From DASYTH01 sp035762905 (lineage in GTDB: Bacteria > Actinomycetota > Actinomycetes > Mycobacteriales > Pseudonocardiaceae), in the NCBI RefSeq assembly GCF_035762905.1, contig NZ_DASUCC010000127.1, forward strand, positions 1-58,923: a stretch of 58,923 bases of DNA, in the 5' to 3' direction. Positions within the stretch are counted from its first letter, which is position 1. Each line of letters begins with the position of its first letter. The position numbers and the translations under genes were made by a program. Below the pieces are notes generated by a model. It worked only from the letters and a program-made list of their open reading frames with translations. It did no database searches and was not told the DNA's origin. This document shows positions 34,393-42,864 of this stretch, piece after piece.

Positions 34393-35060
34393 GGTCGGTC
34401 CCGCAACACGTATCCCAGTCCGCGCACGGTCTGGATCAGTCGGGGTTCGCCGGCCGACTCCAGTTTCCCGCGCAGGTAGCTGATGTAGACCCACAGCGCG
34501 TTGGACGCGGGCCCGAAGTCATAGCCCCAGACGGATTCGAAGATCAGCACCCGGCTCAGCACCCGGTCCGGGTTGCGCAGGAACAACTCCAGCAACGCGT
34601 ACTCGGTGCGGGTCAGCTCGACCGGCCGGCCGCCCCGGTTGACGCGGCACGTGGTGGTGTCCATCTCCACGTCGGCGAACCGCAGCACTTCCTGCGTGAT
34701 CCCGCTGCGCCGCAACAGCGCCCGCAACCGGGCCCGCAACTCGTCCAGCGCGAACGGCTTGACCAGGTAGTCGTCGGCACCGGCATCGAGCCCGGCGACC
34801 CGGTCCTCCACCAGATCGCGCGCCGTGAGCATGAGGATCGGTGTCTGGTCGCCGCGCCGGCGCAGCCGCCGGCAGATCTCCAGGCCGTTCGGCTCCGGCA
34901 CAAGGACATCGAGCACGATCACCTCGGGCCGGCCGCGGCTGAGTTCGTCCATGGCCGCCACGCCGTCCGCCGCGACCGACACCCGATAGCCGTCCCGGCG
35001 CAGCGCGTGCGCCAGTGCGCGACGGACGGCCTCATCGTCATCGACAACCAGAACCCGCAC
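34389..35060 (-). CDS. OmpR-family response regulator
   Basis: 223 aa from GTG 35060 (VRVLVVDDDEAVRRAL). The receiver has acidic DDD, phospho-acceptor Asp in VIVLDVLVPEPNG, Thr in LMLTARD and Lys in YLVKPF. The C-terminal winged helix has LTRTEYALLELFLRNPDRVLSR and VYISYLRGKLE. An open frame reaches ATG 35153 but adds a Pro-rich tail not found in the family. CATACT lies about 8 nt upstream and could be a -10 for a near-leaderless message. Confidence 0.93.
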   Translation of the reverse strand: MRVLVVDDDEAVRRALAHALRRDGYRVSVAADGVAAMDELSRGRPEVIVLDVLVPEPNGLEICRRLRRRGDQTPILMLTARDLVEDRVAGLDAGADDYLVKPFALDELRARLRALLRRSGITQEVLRFADVEMDTTTCRVNRGGRPVELTRTEYALLELFLRNPDRVLSRVLIFESVWGYDFGPASNALWVYISYLRGKLESAGEPRLIQTVRGLGYVLRDRP

Positions 35061-35149
35061 GCCACCAGTATGGATCACACCGTCCGGCCCGGTCGCCGGT
35101 CGCGGCCCGGGCCGGTTGGTCTCCGGCCCGGGCCGATCGCGGGGCAACG

Positions 35150-35767
35150 TCACTTGGCCGGAGCGCCGCCCGGGACCTTGTCCTTTTCGTTCTGCTTTCC
35201 GTACTCCTGCTTCACCTTGATCAGCGTGTCGAGCAGCCGCTGCGGGGTGATGCCGAGCTTGTCGGCGATGGCGACGAACGCCGGGTCCGTGACGATCTCC
35301 GCACCCTTGCCGTCGACCTTCTCCAGGTCCCGGAACACCTGCCGGGCCGCATCGGCGGAGATGTGCAGCTCGGTGGCCAGCAGCTTGACCACCTCAGCCG
35401 GCACCCCGTTTCCCTTGCCATCGCCCGGCTTCTTCTCACCGGCCAACACGGTCAACGCCTTCTCCGCGTCCGCGACGCTGATCCCCAGCTCCTTGGCGAA
35501 ATCGCGCACCGCCGCCGGCTTCGCCACGCCCTTCGCCAGCGCCTTCTTCAGGTTGTCCAGCGCGGTGACCAACTGCCGCACGCTGACCTTCAGGCTCGCC
35601 GCCACCTTCGCCAGGGTGGCGCGGTCCTTGTCCTCCTGCTTGTCAGCGCTCGGTTTCGACGGCGGCGGGCTCGCCGACGCCGACGACGCGGTCGTCGCGC
35701 CGGCCAGTCCGGCCAACAATGCCGCCAGCGCCGCGGCGATCAACCTGGTCCGAATCCCCATCCGCAT
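35150..35767 (-). CDS. Secreted helical protein
   Basis: 205 aa. A signal peptide (RLIAAALAALLAGLAGATTASSASA) is followed by a Ser/Pro/Lys linker and three related helical units of about 45 aa: TLAKVAASLKVSVRQLVTALDNLK, RDFAKELGISVADAEKALTVL and KLLATELHISADAARQVFRDL. Each looks like a small helix-turn-helix-like fold; a fourth, IADKLGITPQRLLDTLIKVK, ends it. It is upstream of the two-component genes on the same strand. No enzyme motif is visible. It may be a signal modulator for the kinase sensor. Confidence 0.78.
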   Translation of the reverse strand: MRMGIRTRLIAAALAALLAGLAGATTASSASASPPPSKPSADKQEDKDRATLAKVAASLKVSVRQLVTALDNLKKALAKGVAKPAAVRDFAKELGISVADAEKALTVLAGEKKPGDGKGNGVPAEVVKLLATELHISADAARQVFRDLEKVDGKGAEIVTDPAFVAIADKLGITPQRLLDTLIKVKQEYGKQNEKDKVPGGAPAK

Positions 35768-35877
35768 CCCTCACCCGATCCGGGCACCGGCCGGTCCGGT
35801 GCCTGGCCCCAGCAGATCAACCCCGGCTCAGCGGTACTTTCAGCCAACCTTGGAATTGCCTTATGAGCATCGGGAGA

Positions 35878-36828
35878 TCACCAGGTGCTGAGCAGGATGT
35901 GCGCGGTGACATAGCCGGCGTAGAGGCCGAGCAGGATCGCGCCGTGTGCGCGGGTGAGCCGGCCGCGCCAGAGGAAGGCGGTGGCCAGCCAGGTCACGGC
36001 GACGAGGAACGGCCAGTCGAGTACGACGACGCGCTCGGGCACCGGGATCGGTGCGACCACGGCGATCAGGCCCAGGTTGAACAACACGAAGTACAGCAGG
36101 GTGCCGACCAGGTTCCCGGCGGCCACATCGTGCCGGCCGTGCTGGGCGGGTACCGCCTGGCGGATCACCTCCTCGGCCTCGATCGCGGCGGGGGTGATCA
36201 CCATGCCCATCAGCGCGGCGGGGAAGCTGAACCGCTCGATCAGCGTCTCGGTGCCGGAGTTGATCAGCTCGGCGCCCAGGGTGAGCACGGCAAGCCCGAG
36301 CACGGTCAGTCCGACCGGTCGCCACCACCGCACCGGCCGTCCCTCGGTCCGCACCGGCTCGGCCGGGCCTTCGCCGAGGAAGTCGTGTGTCCGGCAGACC
36401 CGGACCAGGTAGACCATGCTCGCGGCGAAGGCGGCCAGCAGCACCACGCCGGCCGCGCGCGCGGTGTTGCCGCCGATCAACGCCAGCCCGCCCGCCACCG
36501 GTGTCGCCGCGAGCAGCACGAGCACGCCGCGGGGCAGCCGGACCCGCAGCGGGAACAACACCGCCGCCAGCCCCAACGCCACGCACACCAGGAAGCTGCT
36601 GCCGCCGAACACCGTGCCCAGCGCGATCTCGACGTTGCCGGACCGGGCCGCCACCACCCCGACCGCGACGTTCTCCGCCTCCAGACCGGAGAACACGACG
36701 GCGATCACGAACGGCGCCGCCCGCAGCAGCGTGGCCAACCCGACCATGCCGTCCAAGAGCCGCTCGGTGGCCCACACCACGATCACCACGCCGAGCAGGA
36801 ACGCCCCGGCCGCCAGCACCGCGGTCAC
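35878..36828 (-). CDS. Sodium/calcium exchanger-family cation antiporter
   Basis: 316 aa with about ten membrane segments in two halves. The alpha-repeat-like stretches are FSGLEAENVAVGVVAARSGNVEIALGTVFGGSSFLV and ITPAAIEAEEVIRQAV with GNLVGTLLYFVLFNLGLI. The conserved Glu and Gly-Asn-x-x-Gly features fit CaCA exchangers (YrbG type). GTG 36828 is the start. It is divergent from mntP across 171 bp, giving a divalent-metal transport locus. Confidence 0.85.
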   Translation of the reverse strand: MTAVLAAGAFLLGVVIVVWATERLLDGMVGLATLLRAAPFVIAVVFSGLEAENVAVGVVAARSGNVEIALGTVFGGSSFLVCVALGLAAVLFPLRVRLPRGVLVLLAATPVAGGLALIGGNTARAAGVVLLAAFAASMVYLVRVCRTHDFLGEGPAEPVRTEGRPVRWWRPVGLTVLGLAVLTLGAELINSGTETLIERFSFPAALMGMVITPAAIEAEEVIRQAVPAQHGRHDVAAGNLVGTLLYFVLFNLGLIAVVAPIPVPERVVVLDWPFLVAVTWLATAFLWRGRLTRAHGAILLGLYAGYVTAHILLSTW

Positions 36829-36963
36829 TCGACACCATTTCCAGCAGCCACCCGATCATGGTGCCGGCCGGGTTACACCGGATGCAACCAGCTTTCATTC
36901 CCGTGGGTGAAAAGGGCGACCGGAAATAAGGGCCCCGGCCGATTGTCCCGACGATTTTCGGGG

Positions 36964-36992
36964 TTATTCAATGGGCCCATTTGAGTTACTAT
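36964..36992 (+). promoter_or_regulatory. mntP promoter with palindromic operator
   Basis: TTATTC (36964-36969) and TACTAT (36987-36992) are 17 bp apart, and ATG 37000 is 7 bp past the -10, so mntP may be leaderless. The spacer contains the perfect 12-bp palindrome AATGGGCCCATT (36970-36981), a likely repressor or metalloregulator site. Confidence 0.55.
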
Positions 36993-36999
36993 CCAAACC

Positions 37000-37539
37000 A
37001 TGATCTGGGAGGTGCTCGTCCTCGGTTTCGTACTCAGCCTCGACAATTTCCGGATCTCGATCGCGCTCGGTACCGTCCCATTCGGGCTGAAACGCGCGAC
37101 GCAGGTCGCGCTCACCTTCGGCCTGTGGGACATGGTCATGCCGTTGATCGGGCTGCTGATCGGCAACCAGATCGGGACGGCCGTCGGTGAGATCGGCGAA
37201 ATCGTCGGCGCGGTCGCTCTCGGCGGATACGGTCTCTACCTCGTCATCTCCTCCCTCCGCAAGCCCGAGCCGGAGGAACTGGACCATCCGTGGGCGCTGT
37301 TCGGCATTCCGTTGACGCTGAGCCTGGACAACCTGTTCGCCGGGGCGAGCCTGGGGATCCTCGGGTTCCCGCCGATGGCCTCGGCCGCCGTCTTCGGCGT
37401 CATGACCGCGGTGATGTCGTTCGGCGGACTGCTCCTCGGCCGGTTCGCGGCGCGCCTGATCAAGGTCCGCGCGGACCTGCTGAGCGGGGTCACCCTGATC
37501 ATCGCCGCGGTGGCGCTGCCGTTGGTGTTCGGCGGCTAG
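37000..37539 (+). CDS. mntP: MntP-type manganese efflux protein
   Basis: 179 aa, six predicted membrane helices and two LSLDN motifs (VLSLDNFRISIALG and TLSLDNLFAGASLGI) with the conserved Asp residues of the manganese exporter family. The internal pseudo-symmetry is typical. It would move Mn2+ out of the cytoplasm. Its last 41 bp overlap the end of pqqE on the other strand. No manganese riboswitch was found upstream; the short distance to the promoter rules one out. Confidence 0.88.
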   Translation: MIWEVLVLGFVLSLDNFRISIALGTVPFGLKRATQVALTFGLWDMVMPLIGLLIGNQIGTAVGEIGEIVGAVALGGYGLYLVISSLRKPEPEELDHPWALFGIPLTLSLDNLFAGASLGILGFPPMASAAVFGVMTAVMSFGGLLLGRFAARLIKVRADLLSGVTLIIAAVALPLVFGG

Positions 37540-38623
37540 CGCGAACCCGGTGCGGGCGGGGGATCAGGGGGAGATCCTCGGTCGGTGCGCCGGGGTTGGC
37601 GGCCGCGACGGCTCGGGCGACCAGGTGATGGTCGGGCGAGAGGTGGCAGACCGGATCCGTGCGGGCGGCGTCGCCGGTGAGCTGGAACGCCTGGCAGCGA
37701 CACCCGCCGAAGTCCAGCTCCCGCCGGTCGCAGCTCCGGCACGGATCCGGCATCCAGTCCGTCCCCCGGAACGCGGTCAGCACCGGGGATTCGGCCCAGA
37801 TCCGGGCCAGCGGGTCCACCCGAACGCTGGCCCGCGGCAGCGGCAGGGACTGGGCGGCCGGACAGGGCAGGACGTCGCCGTTCGGTGTCACGGTCAGCTG
37901 CCGCGCGGCCCAGCCACCCATGCAGGGCTTCGGGTAGCGGCTGTAGTAGTCGGGAACGACATAGATGACCTCCATGCACTCCCGCAACCGTTGCCTGGCC
38001 GCCCGGACGACGACCTCGGCCGCCTCGAGTTGCGCCCGGCTGGGCAGCAGCGCTTCCCGGTTTCGCCAGGCCCAGCCGTAGTACTGGGTGTTGGCCAGCT
38101 CCAACCGGTCGGCGCCCACCCGCTCGGCCAGCTCGATCACCCCGGCGACGCGGTCGATGTTGTGCCGGTGCAGCACCACGTTCATGGTCAGCGGCCAGCC
38201 CAGCTCCTTGACCAGTTCCATCGCCTCGATCTTGCGCTGGAAGGACGGGATCCCGGCGAGCCGGTCGGAGTTGGCCGGTTCTTCGGCCTGGATGCTGATC
38301 TGCACGTGGTCCAGTCCGGCGGCGCGCAGCCGCTCGGCCGTCGATCGGGACAGCCCGATGGCGCTGGTCACCAGGTTGGTGTAGAGGCCGATCTCGGCTG
38401 CCTGTGCCACGATCTGCACCAGATCGCGCCGCAGCAACGGTTCCCCGCCGGACAGGTGGCACTGCAACACCCCGAGCTCGCTCGCCTCGACCAGCACCCG
38501 TCGCCACTCGTCGGTGGTCAGCTCGTCGGTGTAGTCGGCCAGGTTCAGCGGGTTGGAGCAGTACCCGCATGCCAGCGGGCAGCGGTAGGTGAGCTCGGCG
38601 AGCAACCCGAAGGGACTATCCAT
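37499..38623 (-). CDS. pqqE: PqqE radical SAM enzyme for PQQ biosynthesis
   Basis: 374 aa. The radical SAM cluster motif is CPLACGYC (C15, C19, C22). The C-terminal SPASM region has CPAAQSLP, CRSCDRRELDFGGCRCQAF and DPVCHLSPDHH. PqqE links Glu and Tyr of PqqA by a carbon-carbon bond. ATG 38623 overlaps the pqqD end by 8 bp, consistent with the need for PqqD as peptide chaperone. It ends the operon and overlaps mntP. Confidence 0.95.
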   Translation of the reverse strand: MDSPFGLLAELTYRCPLACGYCSNPLNLADYTDELTTDEWRRVLVEASELGVLQCHLSGGEPLLRRDLVQIVAQAAEIGLYTNLVTSAIGLSRSTAERLRAAGLDHVQISIQAEEPANSDRLAGIPSFQRKIEAMELVKELGWPLTMNVVLHRHNIDRVAGVIELAERVGADRLELANTQYYGWAWRNREALLPSRAQLEAAEVVVRAARQRLRECMEVIYVVPDYYSRYPKPCMGGWAARQLTVTPNGDVLPCPAAQSLPLPRASVRVDPLARIWAESPVLTAFRGTDWMPDPCRSCDRRELDFGGCRCQAFQLTGDAARTDPVCHLSPDHHLVARAVAAANPGAPTEDLPLIPRPHRVRASRRTPTAAPPRR

Positions 38624-38918
38624 CGGCGAACTCCACGCAGCGGCGGGCGGCAAGGTGGGTCAGGAACCGCCGCACCTCGTCGTCCGGAACGGTCCGGTAG
38701 CGCGCGCCGAGCGCGGCCACGATCTCGGCGACGGTGTGCCGCCCGTCGCACAGCTCGAGAATGGCCGCGCCGCTGTTGTTGAGCACCACCACCGTCTCGG
38801 GGAGCTGCAGGATCGGACGCTGCCGCCGCCGGCAGAACGACATCCGGACATGGCGGGCCAACCGGGGCCGGTCCGAGCCGGAAACCCCGACGCCGGACCG
38901 GGTTCTGGTCGAGTCCAT
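38616..38918 (-). CDS. pqqD: PqqD peptide chaperone
   Basis: 100 aa, with an N-terminal extension of about 15 residues over typical PqqD. The fold text PRLARHVRMSFCRRRQRPILQLPETVVVLNNSGAAILELCDGRHTVAEIV is the RiPP recognition element that binds PqqA and PqqE. GGAGTGA lies 5 nt before ATG 38918, and only 5 nt separate it from the pqqC stop. Confidence 0.93.
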   Translation of the reverse strand: MDSTRTRSGVGVSGSDRPRLARHVRMSFCRRRQRPILQLPETVVVLNNSGAAILELCDGRHTVAEIVAALGARYRTVPDDEVRRFLTHLAARRCVEFADG

Positions 38919-38923
38919 GGTGA

Positions 38924-39616
38924 TCACTCCGGGTAGGCCGAATCGATGGCGTCCATCAGACTCCACAGGACGTCGCACTTGAACGACAGCGCGTCGACGG
39001 CGCGCGCCTGGGACTCGGCCGACCGGCAGTACGCGGTGACCACCTCGAGGGCGTGCTCGCAGTCCCGGGGCGCCTGGTCCAATCGGGCGCGGAAGTAGGC
39101 AAGGCCGGCCGGGTCGATCCACGGGTACCACCGCTCGAACGCGGCCAGCCGCTGCGCCATCAGATCGGGGGCGAACAGCTCGGTGAGCGAGGAGGCCACC
39201 GCCTCCACCCACGGACGGGTCCGGGTGAAGTTCACGTAGGCGTCGACCGCGAACCGCACCCCGGGAACCAGGTGCCGGTGGTCGGAGATCTCGTCGCGGG
39301 TCAGCCCGGCGGCCTCGCCGAGGCGCAGCCACGCCTCGATGCCACCCTCGCCGGCCGCGGTGCCGTCGTGGTCGACGATTCGCCGGATCCACCGGCGGCG
39401 GGCCTCCAGATCCGGGCAGTTGGACAGGATCGCCGCGTCCTTGCGCGGGATGTTCTCCTGGTAGTAGAAGCGGTTCGCCACCCAGCCCTGGAGCTGCCGG
39501 CGGCTCAGCCGGCCGGCGTTCATCCGCACGTGGAACGGATGCTGGTCGTGGTAGCGCCGCGAGTGCGCCCGCAGCGTCTCGACGAAGCCATTGGTCGTCA
39601 TCGTTGTCGTTGGCAC
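38924..39616 (-). CDS. pqqC: PqqC, pyrroloquinoline-quinone synthase
   Basis: 230 aa from GTG 39616, which has GGAGGTG 5 nt upstream; ATG 39601 is the alternative. The TenA-like fold motifs NRFYYQENIPRKDAAILSNCPD and RIVDHDGTAAGEGGIEAWLRL are diagnostic. PqqC does the final ring closure and eight-electron oxidation, using O2 and releasing H2O2. It begins 2 nt after the pqqB stop. Confidence 0.95.
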   Translation of the reverse strand: MPTTTMTTNGFVETLRAHSRRYHDQHPFHVRMNAGRLSRRQLQGWVANRFYYQENIPRKDAAILSNCPDLEARRRWIRRIVDHDGTAAGEGGIEAWLRLGEAAGLTRDEISDHRHLVPGVRFAVDAYVNFTRTRPWVEAVASSLTELFAPDLMAQRLAAFERWYPWIDPAGLAYFRARLDQAPRDCEHALEVVTAYCRSAESQARAVDALSFKCDVLWSLMDAIDSAYPE

Positions 39617-39618
39617 GA

Positions 39619-40506
39619 CTACACCTCCACCTCGAGGCCGTCCACGGCCACCTCCATGCCGCTGTCCGTCACGATGCGCCGCTCGGGCGTATCGGCAAGC
39701 AGGATCGGGTTGGTGTTGTTCATGTGTACGAAGATCGTCCGCCGCACACCGAGCGCGGCCAGCTGTGCCAGGCTGCCGTCCGGCCCGTCGATGGGCAGGT
39801 GGCCCATCTCCCGGGACGTCTTGCCGGCCAGGCCGAGCCGGACCAACTCGTCGTCCCGCCAGCAGGTCCCGTCGATCAGCAGGCATTGGCAGCCCTGGAT
39901 CTCCGCGCGCAAATCGGGAGTGAGTGCCTGCACCCCCGGCAGGTACACCAGCGTTGCACCGCTGCGCTGGTCGGTCAGCCGGTAGCCGACCACCCGGCCG
40001 TCCTGCTCGCCGGATTCGAACCGGTTCAGTTTGGTGGTGGGCACATCGAACGCCCGGCAGGTCAGCCCGTCGGCCAGGGACCACTCGGCGCCGGGGACCA
40101 CCGCCCGCCACTCGACCGGGCAGTAGCGCTCCAGCGTCCGCAACAGCCCGGATCCGTCGCGCAGGGTCTGGTGCACCGACGGCGTTGTGTACAGGCGCAG
40201 GCCGCGGGCTTCGCGCAACAGCAGCAGGCCGAGCGTGTGGTCCAGTTCGGCGTCGGTGAGCAGCACCGCCTCCAGCGGCGTGGCCCGGCCGGCACGCGGG
40301 TGCAGTTCCGGGCAGGCCTCGATCTGGGCGCGCACGTCGGGGGAGGCGTTGATCAGGAACCAGCGCCTGCGGTCGACGCTGACCGCGACCGACGACTGGG
40401 TGCGCGTCGGGCCCGACCCGGAGCGGATCCCGGTGCAGATCGGGCAGCCGCAGTTCCATTGCGGGGAGCCGCCGCCCGCCGCCGAGCCAAGCACCCGCAG
40501 CAACAC
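39619..40506 (-). CDS. pqqB: PqqB, metallo-beta-lactamase-fold oxygenase
   Basis: 295 aa. QWNCGCPICTGIR is the zinc-binding Cys motif of PqqB, and LTDAELDHTLGLLLLRE carries the iron-ligand region. PqqB hydroxylates the Tyr-derived ring of the PQQ intermediate. GTG 40506 starts the protein at MLLRVLGSAAGGG, the family N-terminus. Confidence 0.95.
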   Translation of the reverse strand: MLLRVLGSAAGGGSPQWNCGCPICTGIRSGSGPTRTQSSVAVSVDRRRWFLINASPDVRAQIEACPELHPRAGRATPLEAVLLTDAELDHTLGLLLLREARGLRLYTTPSVHQTLRDGSGLLRTLERYCPVEWRAVVPGAEWSLADGLTCRAFDVPTTKLNRFESGEQDGRVVGYRLTDQRSGATLVYLPGVQALTPDLRAEIQGCQCLLIDGTCWRDDELVRLGLAGKTSREMGHLPIDGPDGSLAQLAALGVRRTIFVHMNNTNPILLADTPERRIVTDSGMEVAVDGLEVEV

Positions 40507-40572
40507 CCCGGCACTCCGTCCGTCGGCGCGAGGGCGCCGGACCCCCGGGGTCCGGCGCCGCCCACGTTCGCC

Positions 40573-40668
40573 TCAGTCGTCCAACTGATCGATGTACATG
40601 GTTACTTCCGGTGCGACTCCGATCTCGTCGAACTCAGGCGTCTCCCACACAACGAGCTGAGATTCCAT
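40573..40668 (-). CDS. pqqA: PqqA precursor peptide
   Basis: 31 aa, too short for ordinary gene calling. It begins MESQLVVWETPEFDEIG and ends EVTMYIDQLDD. The E-x3-Y pair (Glu20 and Tyr24) supplies the two residues that become PQQ. GGAGGTGG lies 4 nt before ATG 40668. It sits between the dehydrogenase and pqqB, so cofactor precursor and apoenzyme are made from one message. No PqqF/PqqG protease is encoded nearby. Confidence 0.95.
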   Translation of the reverse strand: MESQLVVWETPEFDEIGVAPEVTMYIDQLDD

Positions 40669-40683
40669 GGATCCACCTCCTAT

Positions 40684-42387
40684 CTACGACGTCTCCTCCG
40701 GGAGGGCGAACACGATCAGCGCGCTGCCGTGGCCGGCGCCGAGCATGCCGGGGAGGAATCCCTCGGCCCAACCGCCCCAGCCGACCGGCACGGCGACGTA
40801 CTGCCGGCCGTCGACCATGTAGGTCGTCGGACTGCTGTGGTGACCGCTGCCGCACTGGAACTGCCACAACAGCTCCCCGGTCCGGGCGTCGAACGCGTTG
40901 AACTCACCGGAGGGCTCGCCGGCGAACACCAGGTCGCCACCGGTGGCCAGGACCGAGGCGCACATCGGAAGCTCGTTGCGCCAGCGCCACTTCTCGTCGC
41001 CGTTGACGTCGAACGCGCTGACGCAGCCCACCGCCTCCTCGATGTCCACCTGAACACCGGCGCCCCAGTACGGGATGCTCTCCTTGAACTCCCGGCGCCG
41101 CCGGGTGGCGGTGGCCCCGACATCCTGGACCGGGACGTAGAACAGCTCGGTCCTGGGGCTGTAGGCCGCGTGCGTCCATTCCTTGGCGCCGGCCGGGCCC
41201 GGATAGAAGTGCACCGGCACGCCTTCCTCGTCCGGGTACACCTTCGCCGTCACCTGGCCGTCCCTGGTGATCGCCCCCCAGGTGATCCGGTCGACGAACG
41301 GGGTGATCTGGACCAGCGAGCCGTCCGTGCGGTCCAGGACGAAGAAGTAGCCGTTCTTGTCGAAGTGTCCGAGCAGCTTGCGCCCGTCCGACTCGAACAG
41401 GATGCACTCGCCGATGCTGTCGTAGTCCCACACGTCGTGCGGGGTGCACTGGTAGTGCCAGCGGATCTGCCCGGCGTCGACGTCGACGGCGATGATGCTG
41501 TCGGTGTAGAGGTTGTCGCCCTCGCGCACGCCGCCGTCGAAGTCGGGCGCCGGGTTGCCGGTGCCCACGTACAGCAGGTTGGTCTCCGGGTCGAAGGAGC
41601 CGGTGATCCAGCAGTTCGCGCCACCGCGCGCCCAGGCCTCGCCGTCGGAGGGCCAGGTCTCCGAGCCGGGTTCGCCGGGCTTCGGAACGGTGTAGCAGCG
41701 CCACTGGTGCTCGCCGGTCTCGAGGTCGAACGCGTCCAGGTGGCCGCGCACCCCGAACTCACCGCCGGAACTGCCGACGATGACCTTGTTCTTCACCACC
41801 AGCGGTGCGACGGTGGCGCTCTCCCCGGCCCGCACGTCGCCGTAGGTCTTGTCCCAGACACGCTTGCCGGTGGTGGCGTCGAGGGCGAGCACATGGGCGT
41901 TCGCCGTGACGAAGAAGACCTTTCCCTGTGCCACCGCGACCCCGCGGTTGACGTTGCCGCAGCACAGCGACACGTCGAACGGGATCGCGTGCTTGTACCG
42001 CCAGATCTCGATCCCGGTCTTGGCGTCGAGGGCCCAGACCCAGCCGTCCCAGCCGGACAGGAACATGACGCCGTCGACGATGATCGGGGCGGCCTCGAAC
42101 GAGTAGGTCGATGCGCCCGCGATGATGCCGCTCGAGCCGGCCTGGAAGATCCAGGCGGGCCCGATCCGCTTGACGTTCTCCGTGTTGATCTGGTCCAGCG
42201 GGCTGTACCGCTGGCCGTTGTAGGCGCCGTAGTAGGTGAGCCAGTTCTGCGGCTCCGCCTGGGCGTTCAGGATGCGCTCGTAGTCGACGTCACGAACCAC
42301 CGGCGGCGCGACCTCGCCGCCCGCGACCTTGCCGCTCAGTCGTCCCTGGTCGACGGCCTCGCCCGCGTCCACGTACTCGACGGTCAT
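40684..42387 (-). CDS. PQQ-dependent alcohol dehydrogenase, lanthanide-type site, no signal peptide
   Basis: 567 aa eight-bladed quinoprotein without a haem c domain. Features seen are the vicinal disulfide pair C142-C143 (SLCCGNVNRG), metal ligands E210 (GGEFGVRGH) and N278 (GTGNPAP), catalytic D321 and D323 in HDVWDYDSIG. In methanol/ethanol dehydrogenases an Asp two residues after the catalytic Asp marks lanthanide use; calcium enzymes have Ala or Ser there. ATG 42387 follows GGAGGAGGGAC and is confirmed by the short gap to the upstream gene. No Sec or Tat signal is present, which is unusual because PQQ enzymes normally work outside the membrane. The substrate is likely an alcohol or aldehyde. 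Confidence 0.93.
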   Translation of the reverse strand: MTVEYVDAGEAVDQGRLSGKVAGGEVAPPVVRDVDYERILNAQAEPQNWLTYYGAYNGQRYSPLDQINTENVKRIGPAWIFQAGSSGIIAGASTYSFEAAPIIVDGVMFLSGWDGWVWALDAKTGIEIWRYKHAIPFDVSLCCGNVNRGVAVAQGKVFFVTANAHVLALDATTGKRVWDKTYGDVRAGESATVAPLVVKNKVIVGSSGGEFGVRGHLDAFDLETGEHQWRCYTVPKPGEPGSETWPSDGEAWARGGANCWITGSFDPETNLLYVGTGNPAPDFDGGVREGDNLYTDSIIAVDVDAGQIRWHYQCTPHDVWDYDSIGECILFESDGRKLLGHFDKNGYFFVLDRTDGSLVQITPFVDRITWGAITRDGQVTAKVYPDEEGVPVHFYPGPAGAKEWTHAAYSPRTELFYVPVQDVGATATRRRREFKESIPYWGAGVQVDIEEAVGCVSAFDVNGDEKWRWRNELPMCASVLATGGDLVFAGEPSGEFNAFDARTGELLWQFQCGSGHHSSPTTYMVDGRQYVAVPVGWGGWAEGFLPGMLGAGHGSALIVFALPEETS

Positions 42388-42402
42388 CGTCCCTCCTCCG
42401 TT

Positions 42403-42864
42403 CTACGGCCGCGGCTGGTCGGGTCGGTCGAGGCGGGCCTCCGGCGGCACGTCGCCGAGCACGACGATGGCCCCGGTCAGGCCCCGGCCCTCGTCGTTTC
42501 CGGTGGGGGAGCTGAACCAGTAGTAGCCCGGGCCGTCGAGGTTGAGGGTCGCCTTACCCTTCGAATGGTTCACCAGCCAGATGAATTTCCTGTCGCCATT
42601 GCTCGGCAGGAGTGCGCAGTGTGTGTTCAGGTCGTCATTGATGAGTTCGAGCTCGACGTCTCCGCCGTGCGGCAGGACGAGAATCGACGGATCCCAGGCG
42701 ATCTCATCCGGCCGGATCCGGATTGTGGCTTCCATTGTGCCATCAGCCCGTTCCGTCGCGCGTGCAATTCGTCCGGTTCCCAGCACCTGACCCAATGCCG
42801 CCTTGTTCTGCGCGTTCAACCCGAGCTCGTTCAGTAGGTCGACGCGCTCCTGCGCGGTCGTCAT
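42403..42864 (-). CDS. Cupredoxin-like PQQ-associated protein
   Basis: 153 aa from ATG 42864, with GGAGGTGA 7 nt upstream. Residues 45-145 have a cupredoxin-like beta sandwich (IRPDEIAWDPSILVLPHGGDVELELINDD, NTHCALLPSNG, GYYWFSSPTGNDEGRGLTGAIVVLG). His and Cys occur in NTHC, but the usual Cys-x-x-x-His-x-x-x-Met loop is replaced by WFSSPTGN, so a type 1 copper site is unlikely. It resembles proteins found beside actinobacterial quinoproteins. No signal peptide. It may shuttle electrons or assist the enzyme. Confidence 0.8.
   Translation of the reverse strand: MTTAQERVDLLNELGLNAQNKAALGQVLGTGRIARATERADGTMEATIRIRPDEIAWDPSILVLPHGGDVELELINDDLNTHCALLPSNGDRKFIWLVNHSKGKATLNLDGPGYYWFSSPTGNDEGRGLTGAIVVLGDVPPEARLDRPDQPRP

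Noticed and set aside
33055..35153. Response regulator start at 35153
   Set aside because: The added 31 residues are Pro/Gly-rich and unlike the family; GTG 35060 gives the normal receiver start.
36829..36999. Manganese riboswitch before mntP
   Set aside because: No matching stems or conserved loop were found, and the promoter lies only 7 bp from the start codon.
40684..42387. Haem c domain on the PQQ dehydrogenase (quinohaemoprotein)
   Set aside because: No CxxCH motif occurs and the length fits the type I quinoproteins.
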